From: Bacteroidales bacterium | GTDB taxonomy: Bacteria; Bacteroidota; Bacteroidia; Bacteroidales; Bacteroidaceae | Direction: 5' to 3' | NCBI GenBank assembly: GCA_030523385.1 | Contig: JAUNIV010000137.1 | Span: forward strand, 1 to 6,731 | DNA length: 6,731 nucleotides | In this document: positions 1 through 6,662 of the stretch, piece by piece | Position numbering within the stretch: position 1 is the stretch's first letter | Layout of the letters: every line of letters starts with the position of its first letter | Notes under the pieces: generated by a model | Told to the model about the DNA's origin: nothing | Database searches by the model: none | The model's input: only the letters and a program-made list of their open reading frames with translations | Made by a program: the position numbers and the translations under genes

Positions 1-47
1 TTAGTAATCGTGCAGATGCATCGTCTGCATGTGTATCAACAATAATA

Positions 48-1205
48 TCAACGGTGCAAAGTGATGAGTGTAATCTCCGGCCACGCACCCAACCGCATGG
101 GGAACATGAGATAGCCCAACCCGATGTTTACAAAAAGGAGTTGCTTGCCTTCGCGATACAGGCCGTTGTGTTCGGGATAGACATAGCGCGACGGAGAGAA
201 ACCGAAGAGCCTGAACTGCATTTCGTGTGTATGCCCGGCCAACATGAGCTGCACATCGCTTCGTGGAAGCACCTCGCGACGCCAGTGGGTAGGGTCGTGG
301 CTCATCAGTATCTTATACATGCCTTCCGTGCCTTGCAGGGCTTTGGGCAGGTCGGCTAAGTCGGGGAAGGGAGGATTGCCGCTGTTCTCCACACCTACCA
401 AAGCGATACTGTCGCCATTGTGGTGTAGAATCACGTGGTCATTGTTCAGCATCTTCCAGCCCATGGCAGCCTGTTTCTGTTTCAGGCTCTCTAAGTTGGC
501 GGCTTTGGCTGTCTCCGAATCCCAATGAAGATACATGGAATAATCGTGGTTTCCCAATATGGAGTACACTCCGTCTTTGCCTTTTATCTGGCTCAATATG
601 GGCATAAACTCGTCCACTTCTTCTGCCAAGTTGTTTACCAAGTCACCCGTAAAGAGTACCAAGTCTGCCTGTTGGGCATTGATGATGTTGACTGCTTTTT
701 GCAGGGCAGCACCGTTGCCGGTCCAGCTTCCCGAATGGATGTCCGATATCTGCACGATGCGGTAGCCGTCGAATCCGGCAGGCAGTTCGTCCGACTCAAT
801 GCTGACTTCCCTTACCTGGAAATGTTGTTTTCCTTCGGTGGCACCATAGATGATGTAGGCCAGCGTGACTAAAGCCATTGTGCTTGCCACACCGGTGCCA
901 TACAGGTTTCTGCCCGTAAGCCGATGAAACAACCGCATGAGCAAGGCCACGATGACAAAGATTGCCTTAGGCACAGTGATGCAAAGAAACACGAGCAGGA
1001 AATGGCTGAGCCGCTGCAAGGATTCGGGACGAGGCTCGTAGAAAGAGAATATGGCCAGCATGCCCAATAGCAGCAAGGCCGAAGGAAGCCAGTAGGCACG
1101 GCGCATCCACGTATTGGAGAGGTGGCGGATATGCTTCTTGTATATATACAGGTCCGGCAAAAACAGCAGGAGCAGAAAGAACAGGAATAACTTCAGTAAC
1201 ATCAT
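48..1205 (-). CDS. Membrane-anchored calcineurin-like metallophosphoesterase (YaeI/YkuE-type)
   Basis: Predicted 385-residue two-metal phosphoesterase. The N-terminal third is hydrophobic, with about four membrane segments near residues 4-20, 40-56, 66-92 and 104-121. The catalytic domain follows, with the family's metal-binding motifs in order: SDIHS (Asp155, His157), TGDLVN (Asp188), GNHD (Asn219, His220), SHDP (His303) and GHTH (His325, His327). The domain probably faces one side of the cytoplasmic membrane; which side cannot be read from the sequence. Relatives with this layout hydrolyse phosphoesters, and some act on lipid A precursors (LpxG), but the substrate here is unknown. It is the last gene of the four-gene minus-strand run, 21 bases after the preceding stop. 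Two adjacent ATG codons (1205 and 1202) are both possible starts. Family assignment is firm; the specific role is not. Confidence 0.9.
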   Translation of the reverse strand: MMLLKLFLFFLLLLFLPDLYIYKKHIRHLSNTWMRRAYWLPSALLLLGMLAIFSFYEPRPESLQRLSHFLLVFLCITVPKAIFVIVALLMRLFHRLTGRNLYGTGVASTMALVTLAYIIYGATEGKQHFQVREVSIESDELPAGFDGYRIVQISDIHSGSWTGNGAALQKAVNIINAQQADLVLFTGDLVNNLAEEVDEFMPILSQIKGKDGVYSILGNHDYSMYLHWDSETAKAANLESLKQKQAAMGWKMLNNDHVILHHNGDSIALVGVENSGNPPFPDLADLPKALQGTEGMYKILMSHDPTHWRREVLPRSDVQLMLAGHTHEMQFRLFGFSPSRYVYPEHNGLYREGKQLLFVNIGLGYLMFPMRLGAWPEITLITLHR

Positions 1206-1226
1206 GGCTGTGATAGGATTAATGGA

Positions 1227-2114
1227 TTATAAATTGGCAGCTAAGAATTTTTGTGCTTTCTCCAAACTCATGCCCCGGCGGGAGGCATAGTCGGCCAGTT
1301 GGTCTTGAGCTATCTTGCCTACGGAGAAATAGCAGGCGGCAGGATGGGCAAACATCAGTCCGCTTACCGATGCATGGGGTTGCATCATGCCGTTTTCGGT
1401 CAGTGTGATGCCTATCTGTTTCATGTCCAACAGTTGGTCCAGTATGAAGTTGACAGACTGGTCGGGCAATGAGGGATAGCCCACAGCGGGACGTATGCCC
1501 TGATACTTCTCGTAGTGCAGTTCCTTTACGCTCAACCGCTCGTCGGGAGCATAGCCCCAATGGTTGCGGCGCACATCTTCGTGCAGCCTTTCGGCAGTGG
1601 CTTCTGCCAGACGGTCAGACAGGGTCTGTACCAGCATCCGGCGATAATCATCGGCGGCGTACAGTTGCTCCAATGCGGCATCCACCGTAGTGGCAAAGAC
1701 TCCTACTTTGTCTTTCTGTCCCGAAGAGAGGGGACGCACAAAGTCGCTCAGGCAAAGGAAAGGTTCGCTTTCATTCCGTTTGGCGGTCTGTTGCCGCAGG
1801 AGTGGAAAACGTGTGCCATCCAGCAGCAGGTCGTCTCCATCGCCATTGGCTTCGGCCAACAGGAAGACGGCATGTGTGTGATAATCGGCATCCAGTGCGT
1901 TCAGCATCCGGTTGGCCTCCTTGAAGAGCTGCATGGCTTCGGCAGCCTTCGGTCGGTCTTCTTCTGCGAAAGAAGCCAGCCACGTGGCACGGCAGGCATC
2001 GCATCCGTGTATGTCGGCAATGGTGGCGAAACGGGGTTGGAATCCCCACGCATGAAAAAAGTATATCCAGTTGATGTATTCGCTAACCTCGTGTATGGGA
2101 TAATGGATAATCAT
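1227..2114 (-). CDS. Stand-alone B12-dependent methionine synthase activation (AdoMet-binding) protein
   Basis: A 295-residue protein matching nearly the whole C-terminal reactivation domain of cobalamin-dependent methionine synthase (MetH). In MetH this domain binds S-adenosylmethionine and, with a reducing partner, remethylates cofactor oxidised to cob(II)alamin. Landmarks match the E. coli domain as I remember it: YINWIYFF (13-20), LRQQT (106-110), DRLAEATAE (167-175), WGYAPDE (186-192), GIRPAVGYP (206-214), ASVSG (248-252), HPAACYF (257-263) and the RRGMS to LAANL end. Residues aligning with AdoMet contacts Glu1097, Glu1128, Arg1134, Tyr1139 and Tyr1189 are present as Glu171, Glu202, Arg208, Tyr213 and Tyr262; Asp946 is replaced by Asn15. 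No homocysteine, folate or cobalamin-binding modules are attached, so it presumably acts in trans on a MetH encoded elsewhere. The ATG at 2114 is preferred over an in-frame TTG at 2120 that falls in the upstream repeat array. It lies 31 bases after pyrC. Confidence 0.9.
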   Translation of the reverse strand: MIIHYPIHEVSEYINWIYFFHAWGFQPRFATIADIHGCDACRATWLASFAEEDRPKAAEAMQLFKEANRMLNALDADYHTHAVFLLAEANGDGDDLLLDGTRFPLLRQQTAKRNESEPFLCLSDFVRPLSSGQKDKVGVFATTVDAALEQLYAADDYRRMLVQTLSDRLAEATAERLHEDVRRNHWGYAPDERLSVKELHYEKYQGIRPAVGYPSLPDQSVNFILDQLLDMKQIGITLTENGMMQPHASVSGLMFAHPAACYFSVGKIAQDQLADYASRRGMSLEKAQKFLAANL

Positions 2115-2119
2115 CGTCA

Positions 2120-2147
2120 ATTCTTCATTCTTCGTTCTTCATTTTTC
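2120..2147 (-). repeat. Four-unit heptanucleotide array in the pyrC / MetH-activation junction
   Basis: Read on the minus strand, four consecutive 7-base units follow one another without interruption: GAAAAAT, GAAGAAC, then GAAGAAT twice. The array begins on the G of the pyrC TGA stop and ends 5 bases before the ATG of the next gene, so it makes up nearly all of the intergenic space. A closely matching array with the same unit order occurs downstream of the plus-strand lipoprotein gene. Over 33 aligned bases (2111-2143 against 6668-6700) the two copies differ at 4 positions, with an identical 18-base core. The purine-rich run might also help translation initiation, which in this phylum depends little on Shine-Dalgarno pairing; that part is inference. 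Confidence 0.8.
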
Positions 2148-3486
2148 ATTTAGAAAATCTAAGTTCCTGTCCGCGATGGCCGGCATCTACCTTGCTATTA
2201 TTATAGACCAGATGTCCGTTGACGAAAGTCTTTTCTATCCGTGCATGGAACTTTCTTCCTTCCATCGGGCTCCATCCACATTTGCTCAGGATACAATCGG
2301 AGGTAACTGTCCATTCGGCATCCGGACGTACTATCACCAAATCGGCTTGATAACCGGGACGGATGTAGCCTCGTTTCTCTATCCCGTAGAGCCGGGCAGG
2401 GGCGTGACACATTTTCTCTACCACCTGTTCCACGGTAAGCACGCCTTCGTGTGCCAGTTCCATCATGGCTGCCAACGAAAACTGTATCATGGGCATGCCC
2501 GATACGGCTTTCAGTGCACCGCCTTCCTTTTCTTTCAGCAAGTGGGGGGCATGGTCAGTGCCTATCACATCGATGCGTCCGTCGGTCAGCGCGCGGCGCA
2601 AAGCATCGCGGTCAGCCTCTGTCTTGATGGCGGGATTGCACTTGATGCGTGCGCCCAACGTATCGTAGTCGCGGTCGCAGAAGAACAGATGTGATATGCA
2701 GGCTTCGGCTGTGATTTGCTTTTCTTCCAATGGTTTGGCTTCCAGCAAATCCAGTTCGGCAGCCGTGCTGATGTGTAGGATATGCAGGCGGGCATCGGTT
2801 TCGCGTGCCAGTTGCACGGCCAGTTGAGAAGAACGCAGACAGGCTTCCGTGCTGCGGATAAGCGGATGGTATTTCACGTCGGGATCATCGCCATACTTTG
2901 CTCTGATGGCTGCTGCGTTGGCAGTGATTACTGCCTGGTCTTCGCAATGAGTGGCAATGAGCATACCGGCTTGTGCAAAGATGCGCCGCAAGGATTCCAT
3001 GCGGTCCACCAGCATGTTGCCCGTGCTGGCTCCCATGAAGAGCTTTACGCCGCATACGCGGGTCTTGTCGAGTTTGGGGAGCAGGTGGGCATTGTCGTTG
3101 GTGGCACCGAAGTAGAAAGCGTAGTTCACCACACTTTTGCCGGCGGCATCGGCTTGCTTGGCTTCCCATGCCTCTAAGGTCGTGGTCTGCGGCTGTGTGT
3201 TGGGCATGTCCATGTAGCTCGTTACTCCTCCTGCGGCGGCTGCCATGCTTTCGGTGTGCATGTCTGCCTTGTGGGTCAGTCCCGGGTCGCGGAAGTGTAC
3301 ATGGTCGTCAATGACACCCGGCATCAGGTAGGCTTCTTGTGCATCAATGGTTTCCTCACAAGGCTGTGCGGGGCACGCATTGCCTGTCAGCACTTCGGCT
3401 ATTCGCTCGTCTTCTATCACTACCGAACCGCAGAAGGTCTTGCCTTCATTCACGATGCGGGCATTTTTAATCAGTATGCGTTTCAT
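2146..3486 (-). CDS. pyrC: Dihydroorotase
   Basis: A 446-residue amidohydrolase, the usual length for long-form (class I-like) dihydroorotases. It interconverts N-carbamoyl-L-aspartate and L-dihydroorotate, the third step of de novo pyrimidine synthesis, in the cytoplasm. The N-terminal beta-rich segment leads to PGVIDDHVHFRDPG (56-69), giving metal ligands His62 and His64 and the substrate carboxylate-binding Arg66. MPNT (94-97) supplies the substrate-binding Asn96. Lys148 in GVKLFMG is placed where related enzymes have a bridging, often carboxylated, lysine. His180 (THCED), the LHILHIS segment (234-240) and GTDHAPH (309-315, catalytic Asp311) complete the site. The Arg and Asn favour dihydroorotase over allantoinase or hydantoinase. 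Its ATG overlaps the stop of the upstream glycosyltransferase gene in an ATGA, suggesting translational coupling. The TGA stop lies at the edge of a heptanucleotide repeat array. No other pyrimidine gene is in view. Confidence 0.95.
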   Translation of the reverse strand: MKRILIKNARIVNEGKTFCGSVVIEDERIAEVLTGNACPAQPCEETIDAQEAYLMPGVIDDHVHFRDPGLTHKADMHTESMAAAAGGVTSYMDMPNTQPQTTTLEAWEAKQADAAGKSVVNYAFYFGATNDNAHLLPKLDKTRVCGVKLFMGASTGNMLVDRMESLRRIFAQAGMLIATHCEDQAVITANAAAIRAKYGDDPDVKYHPLIRSTEACLRSSQLAVQLARETDARLHILHISTAAELDLLEAKPLEEKQITAEACISHLFFCDRDYDTLGARIKCNPAIKTEADRDALRRALTDGRIDVIGTDHAPHLLKEKEGGALKAVSGMPMIQFSLAAMMELAHEGVLTVEQVVEKMCHAPARLYGIEKRGYIRPGYQADLVIVRPDAEWTVTSDCILSKCGWSPMEGRKFHARIEKTFVNGHLVYNNSKVDAGHRGQELRFSK

Positions 3487-4235
3487 CTCTTTTCTTTCTT
3501 TTGGGGATATTTGCGGAACCAGCTATTCATTTTCAGTTGGATGACTCCTAAGACAGCTTCGCCGAAGATGCTGCTGTTCATCTTGGATGTGCCCAACTCG
3601 CGGTTGACAAAGATGACAGGGACTTCCGCTATCTTGAATCCGCACTGGTAGGCGGTGAACTTCATTTCTATCTGGAAGGCATAGCCTTTGAAACGGATGG
3701 TGTCCAGCCCGATGGTTTCCAACACTTCACGCCGATAGCATTTGAATCCGGCAGTTGTGTCGTGTATGGGCAATCCGGTGATGAGGCGCACGTATTTCGA
3801 TGCAAAGTAGGACATGAGTACGCGCCCCATGGGCCAGTTGACCACGTTTACACCGCTCACATAACGTGAGCCGATGGCCACATCATAACCCTCATGGGCA
3901 CATTTGGCATAAAGCCGGGGAAGGTCGGCAGGATTGTGGCTGAAGTCGGCATCCATCTCGAACACATAGTCATAACCTTGTGCTATGGCCCACTTGAAAC
4001 CGGCAATGTAGGCTGTTCCCAATCCCAACTTGCCTTTACGTTCTATCATGAACAGGCGGTCGGGAAACTCCGTTTGCAGTCGGCGTACAATGTCAGCAGT
4101 CCCATCGGGTGAATTGTCCTCTACGATGAGTATGTGGAAGAACTTCTCCAGTCCGAACACAGCCCGGATGATATTCTCAATGTTTTCTTTTTCATTGTAG
4201 GTCGGTATGATAATAACGCTGTCGGATTTCTCCAT
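3483..4235 (-). CDS. Polyprenol-phosphate mannosyltransferase-like family 2 glycosyltransferase
   Basis: A 250-residue GT-A fold enzyme resembling dolichol-phosphate mannose synthase (DPM1/Ppm1 catalytic type). Such enzymes transfer a sugar, usually mannose from GDP-mannose, to a polyprenyl phosphate at the inner face of the cytoplasmic membrane, making a lipid-linked donor. Visible motifs are PTYNE (11-15), VEDNSPDGT (38-46), the metal-binding DAD (95-97), GSRY (122-125), DTTAGFKCYRRE (159-170) and the R-x-L-G-x-SKM segment (212-219). It lacks the C-terminal membrane helices of GtrB or ArnC relatives, so it is probably peripheral. In Bacteroidetes a product of this kind could feed protein O-glycosylation or envelope glycans; that is inference, and another sugar donor is possible. 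It is first in the minus-strand run, 33 bases downstream of a perfect TAnnTTTG box, and overlaps pyrC by 4 bases. The ATG at 4235 gives a complete domain. Confidence 0.88.
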   Translation of the reverse strand: MEKSDSVIIIPTYNEKENIENIIRAVFGLEKFFHILIVEDNSPDGTADIVRRLQTEFPDRLFMIERKGKLGLGTAYIAGFKWAIAQGYDYVFEMDADFSHNPADLPRLYAKCAHEGYDVAIGSRYVSGVNVVNWPMGRVLMSYFASKYVRLITGLPIHDTTAGFKCYRREVLETIGLDTIRFKGYAFQIEMKFTAYQCGFKIAEVPVIFVNRELGTSKMNSSIFGEAVLGVIQLKMNSWFRKYPQKKEKR

Positions 4236-4268
4236 AATATAATTGTATTAACCTGTATAAATATGTCA

Positions 4269-4276
4269 CAAAAATA
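4269..4276 (-). promoter_or_regulatory. Bacteroidales -7 box upstream of the four-gene run
   Basis: The minus strand reads TATTTTTG, a full match to TAnnTTTG, the -7 element of the primary Bacteroidales sigma factor. It ends 33 bases before the ATG at 4235, which would leave a leader of roughly 25-30 bases. No TTTG is found 19-21 bases further upstream, so the -33 element is poor or absent. Confidence 0.6.
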
Positions 4277-4302
4277 ACGATAATATCAATACCACTACTT
4301 GA

Positions 4303-4338
4303 ATTTAATTTTATTAAATAAAAAAACAGGCTCTTTTC
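4303..4338 (-). terminator. Weak candidate terminator after the S41 peptidase gene
   Basis: Just past the TAA on the minus strand there is a run of seven Ts (4326-4320), then a purely AT inverted repeat with 7-base arms (4303-4309 and 4313-4319) and a 3-base loop. No GC-rich hairpin precedes the T run, so this is not a canonical intrinsic terminator. The AT-rich stretch also leads into the promoter of the next transcript. Low confidence. Confidence 0.25.
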
Positions 4339-5736
4339 TTAACGTAACCGTATGCCTCGGATGTGATGGCGGTTAATGGAGTTGCGGAGTACACTGCTGC
4401 GTCCGGCTGATGCTGCGGTTTGTGTCACATCGGGCATGGTTCCCGTCGTGATATAGGCGATGGTATTACGCAGCATATATTCATTGGTATCTCCCAGCGG
4501 AAGAAGTGTGGAGATGAGCCTTTGTTCGCTCAGCGAAAAGTCGGGGGTGATGCCGTTTACGTAGTCAGCCTTGTTTTCGGCGTTCAGTACGTAGGCCACT
4601 ACGGGATATAATATATAGTCGTAGCGTTCGTCTTCATAGGGTTCCATGGCCACGGTCTTTCCTACGGTGGTTTCGCCTATCACTACCACGTTTTCCGTAC
4701 CCATATACGGACGAAGGCAGTTGATGACAGCTTCGGAAGCCGACGCGGTGTAGGAACGGGTGAGTACATACAGCTTGCTCAGGTTCAGGTTTTCTGCTGC
4801 CAGGTTTGTGTTCAATGCGTAAGTCACCTCCTGCGGGTCGCTGATGTCGTTGTAAACCAGGTTGCAGAAAGTCTTTCCCAATGCCGAAGCCGGAGCCAGG
4901 TAGCTGCCCAAATCATCGGCACAACTCAGATAACCTCCGGGATTGTATCGCAGGTCTAAGATAAAATCATCGGGCGACTGGCTCTTGAAACGGGCGAATA
5001 TCTGTCTCATTTGTTCTCTGTACTCGGTGTCTGTGGCCTGATTGGCAGGGCCGGTACTGAATTCATTATATACCATGTAGGCAATCTTTCTACCACCTAT
5101 ATTATATATAGTATCTACGAGGAAAGGATTCAGCTCTACAGCTCGCGATGCTCCTACCGTTACAGTGTCTCGTGCCGCCCACTGGCTGTTGCCCTCTTCA
5201 TCAGTCGTCAGATATTCGCGGGCAAATCCGGTAATGCCTCCGCTCATCAGCCCGGTATAGTTCGATGTGCTCAGTGTTTCTTGACCTATGGACGAAATCC
5301 AGTCGCCTCGTTGCAGTCCGGCTTCCGAAGCAGGAGAGTGGGGGAGTACGTAGAGAATACGTGCAAAGGTGTGTGAGGAAACCCCCGTAGGGTCTTGCAT
5401 CAGTTCGAACTCGAATCCGTAGGAAGAGGAGCGTTGCAGGTAGGCACGCGATGTGACGGTGGTGTCTTTCATCTCTATATAGGAATAAGAATCTCCCTTG
5501 CCATCCAAAGCCTTGCTATATACTAACTTCTTGAAGAAACTTTCTGCCGTGGTAAAGTAATCGTCTTCCGTGACTTCGGGAACCTGGTCATACCACAAGT
5601 AGTGTTCTTTCATTACTTGTTCTATCCAAAGGTTTTCTCCTATCAGCGCATAGTATTCTCCGCTTCGGTCTTCTCCGCACGAAGCCGTGAGAAGGAGGAC
5701 GGATAGTAAAAAGAGTGCATGTCGTATATGTCTCAT
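4339..5736 (-). CDS. S41-family (C-terminal processing type) serine peptidase, predicted lipoprotein
   Basis: A 465-residue exported peptidase. The N-terminus has a short basic region, a hydrophobic core and the lipobox LTASC, so Cys20 would be lipidated. The following Gly-Glu-Asp is acidic and loosely resembles Bacteroidetes surface-export signals. A helical N-terminal segment (about 30-75) is followed by a PDZ-like region (about 104-190, with LPHSPASEAGLQRGDWISSIG-type carboxylate-loop residues around 131-151). The S41 protease core follows: FILDLRYNPGG (258-268), then TASASEA with nucleophile Ser332, and GETTVGK with general base Lys360. The Ser-Lys pair is intact; its spacing is three residues longer than in the plant D1 processing protease as I remember it. 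Substrates are unknown, probably periplasmic or surface proteins. The ATG at 5736 is chosen because an in-frame TTG at 5766 lies inside the -7 box and would spoil the signal peptide. It forms its own transcription unit. Confidence 0.92.
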   Translation of the reverse strand: MRHIRHALFLLSVLLLTASCGEDRSGEYYALIGENLWIEQVMKEHYLWYDQVPEVTEDDYFTTAESFFKKLVYSKALDGKGDSYSYIEMKDTTVTSRAYLQRSSSYGFEFELMQDPTGVSSHTFARILYVLPHSPASEAGLQRGDWISSIGQETLSTSNYTGLMSGGITGFAREYLTTDEEGNSQWAARDTVTVGASRAVELNPFLVDTIYNIGGRKIAYMVYNEFSTGPANQATDTEYREQMRQIFARFKSQSPDDFILDLRYNPGGYLSCADDLGSYLAPASALGKTFCNLVYNDISDPQEVTYALNTNLAAENLNLSKLYVLTRSYTASASEAVINCLRPYMGTENVVVIGETTVGKTVAMEPYEDERYDYILYPVVAYVLNAENKADYVNGITPDFSLSEQRLISTLLPLGDTNEYMLRNTIAYITTGTMPDVTQTAASAGRSSVLRNSINRHHIRGIRLR

Positions 5737-5763
5737 AATATTCTTCTTTCTGTTTTCTGCCTG

Positions 5764-5771
5764 CAAAACTA
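5764..5771 (-). promoter_or_regulatory. Bacteroidales -7 box of the S41 peptidase gene
   Basis: The minus strand reads TAGTTTTG, a full match to TAnnTTTG. It ends 27 bases before the ATG at 5736, so the leader would be about 20 bases. The position expected for the -33 TTTG reads cgcc or a shifted equivalent, so only the -7 half is convincing. The box overlaps the upstream in-frame TTG at 5766, which argues against that codon as a start. Confidence 0.6.
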
Positions 5772-5780
5772 TGTATTTTA

Positions 5781-5812
5781 TTTTAAAGTATGGCGTTTTT
5801 TTGTTTTATTTG
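5781..5812 (+). promoter_or_regulatory. Candidate promoter of the plus-strand lipoprotein gene
   Basis: TTTT at 5781-5784, a 20-base spacer, then TTTATTTG at 5805-5812 resemble the Bacteroidales pair TTTG and TAnnTTTG, with one mismatch in each element. The -7 element ends 22 bases before the ATG at 5835. If correct, transcription would start downstream of the in-frame ATG at 5790, excluding it as a start. The surrounding DNA is very T-rich, so chance matches are likely. Confidence 0.35.
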
Positions 5813-5834
5813 CACAGTTATGTGTCATAAAGTT

Positions 5835-6662
5835 ATGAAGATGAAAAAGCTTGTAAGGAATGTTTGTATGTTTCTTTTTCTGTGTGCATGTGCAGGATGT
5901 AAAGAGATAGTGAAAGCTCCTTTGGTGACGAAGGTGGCAGACGTAATGCGCGAAGGAATACCGGCATTGGACTTGGTATATGATCGCGACGGGAATATCA
6001 TACAATACGGAAATACACCGATAAATTATAATGGCGACCAAATTATTATAGGTGCTATGGATATACCTGGGTTTGACGGAAAACTTTTTGAAGCTGTCTT
6101 CACTATAGGCAAGGGGAGAGCAAAGGAGAGCCATGCGCGGTGCATGCTGAAAACTGAAAATGGAGAGTTGGAAGCGGAAAAGAAAACAACATATAAATAT
6201 AAGGCAGATACATTGATTATTCAGTCGGACTATTATGCGGTGGCCGACCGGAGTTTCATAAGAAATGTGCAGGGACGGTATATTCTTGATGCTAACAAGC
6301 GGTTATCGGAAGTAATATATACTTATCATGAAGCCAATGATAGTGTTTATTCCCGTTGCGCTCGTTATAATTATGACAACAATCTCGGTTCCATATCTAA
6401 TCTGAATCTGCAGGCATACGTAATAGAACATGACGGAACCGATGGATTCCTGTATTTTTTGTTGAACTTGGCACGGTTCTCCGATAACTGGCCATTACCC
6501 AATGACATTGCTTATTCTTTGGAACCCAGTGGAGCATCGTTTAACTTGCATGTCAATTACCGAATGGTAGGAGAGCAGGTCATTCGCATAGAAGTTCTGC
6601 ATGAAGAAACAGGATTCCTGTCTCGCATGGACTTGTTTTATAAGAATGAAGAACGGGAATAA
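5835..6662 (+). CDS. Predicted lipoprotein of unknown function (possibly DUF4595-like)
   Basis: A 275-residue protein that I do not firmly recognise. It opens with a basic stretch (MKMKKLVRN), a hydrophobic core and ACAGC, so Cys22 is the likely lipidation site and the protein would be anchored to the outer membrane. The mature part is mostly alternating polar/hydrophobic beta-type segments with YD-x-DGN and similar turns (LDLVYDRDGNIIQYGN near 46-60, ARYNYDNNLGSISN near 176-189). This is reminiscent of Bacteroides lipoproteins in the DUF4595 group; that link is from memory and tentative. No catalytic motif is seen. In-frame ATGs at 5790 and 5820 would put up to 15 extra, mostly hydrophobic residues ahead of the signal peptide and are less likely; 5841 is as good as 5835. 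It is divergent from the S41 gene. The last six codons fall in repeat-like sequence. Confidence 0.8.
   Translation: MKMKKLVRNVCMFLFLCACAGCKEIVKAPLVTKVADVMREGIPALDLVYDRDGNIIQYGNTPINYNGDQIIIGAMDIPGFDGKLFEAVFTIGKGRAKESHARCMLKTENGELEAEKKTTYKYKADTLIIQSDYYAVADRSFIRNVQGRYILDANKRLSEVIYTYHEANDSVYSRCARYNYDNNLGSISNLNLQAYVIEHDGTDGFLYFLLNLARFSDNWPLPNDIAYSLEPSGASFNLHVNYRMVGEQVIRIEVLHEETGFLSRMDLFYKNEERE

Larger units (their letters stand above)
48..4235 (-). other. Probable four-gene operon: mannosyltransferase, pyrC, MetH activation protein, phosphoesterase
   Basis: Four same-strand genes are packed with a 4-base overlap and gaps of 31 and 21 bases. By eye, the only minus-strand matches to TAnnTTTG in the minus-strand part of the window lie just upstream of the first gene here and just upstream of the S41 gene. 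No hairpin terminator is evident between members. Co-transcription is inferred from spacing. Confidence 0.7.

Noticed and set aside
1..47. Left-edge sequence: a plus-strand frame open from position 1 to a TAA at 43-45, and a 6-base inverted repeat (TGCAGA at 11-16, TCTGCA at 24-29).
   Set aside because: Fourteen codons are too few to support a convergent gene tail, and the short hairpin has no T run on either side. It could be either of these, but nothing here decides it.
2112..2120. In-frame TTG at 2120 as start of the MetH activation protein.
   Set aside because: It lies at the end of the heptad array, adds only two residues, and an ATG follows at 2114; a stop closes the frame a few codons upstream.
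1515..2153. Long plus-strand open frame (212 codons) antisense to the MetH activation gene.
   Set aside because: The opposite strand has an unmistakable conserved protein, and the antisense translation shows no recognisable motif or composition of a real gene.
2176..2694. Plus-strand open frame antisense to pyrC.
   Set aside because: It is a mirror frame of the strongly conserved dihydroorotase coding sequence, with no motif or promoter of its own.
5737..5766. In-frame TTG at 5766 as start of the S41 peptidase, adding ten residues.
   Set aside because: It overlaps the perfect -7 box and would place a charged ten-residue extension ahead of a well-formed lipoprotein signal peptide.
5790..5834. 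ATG at 5790 as start of the plus-strand lipoprotein.
   Set aside because: It would add a hydrophobic, Cys-rich lead before the basic n-region of the signal peptide and would sit upstream of the candidate -7 box.
5778..6134. Minus-strand open frame of about 118 codons antisense to the start of the plus-strand lipoprotein.
   Set aside because: Its translation is rich in Cys, His, Tyr and Thr without order, while the plus strand has a signal peptide and coherent beta-type protein.
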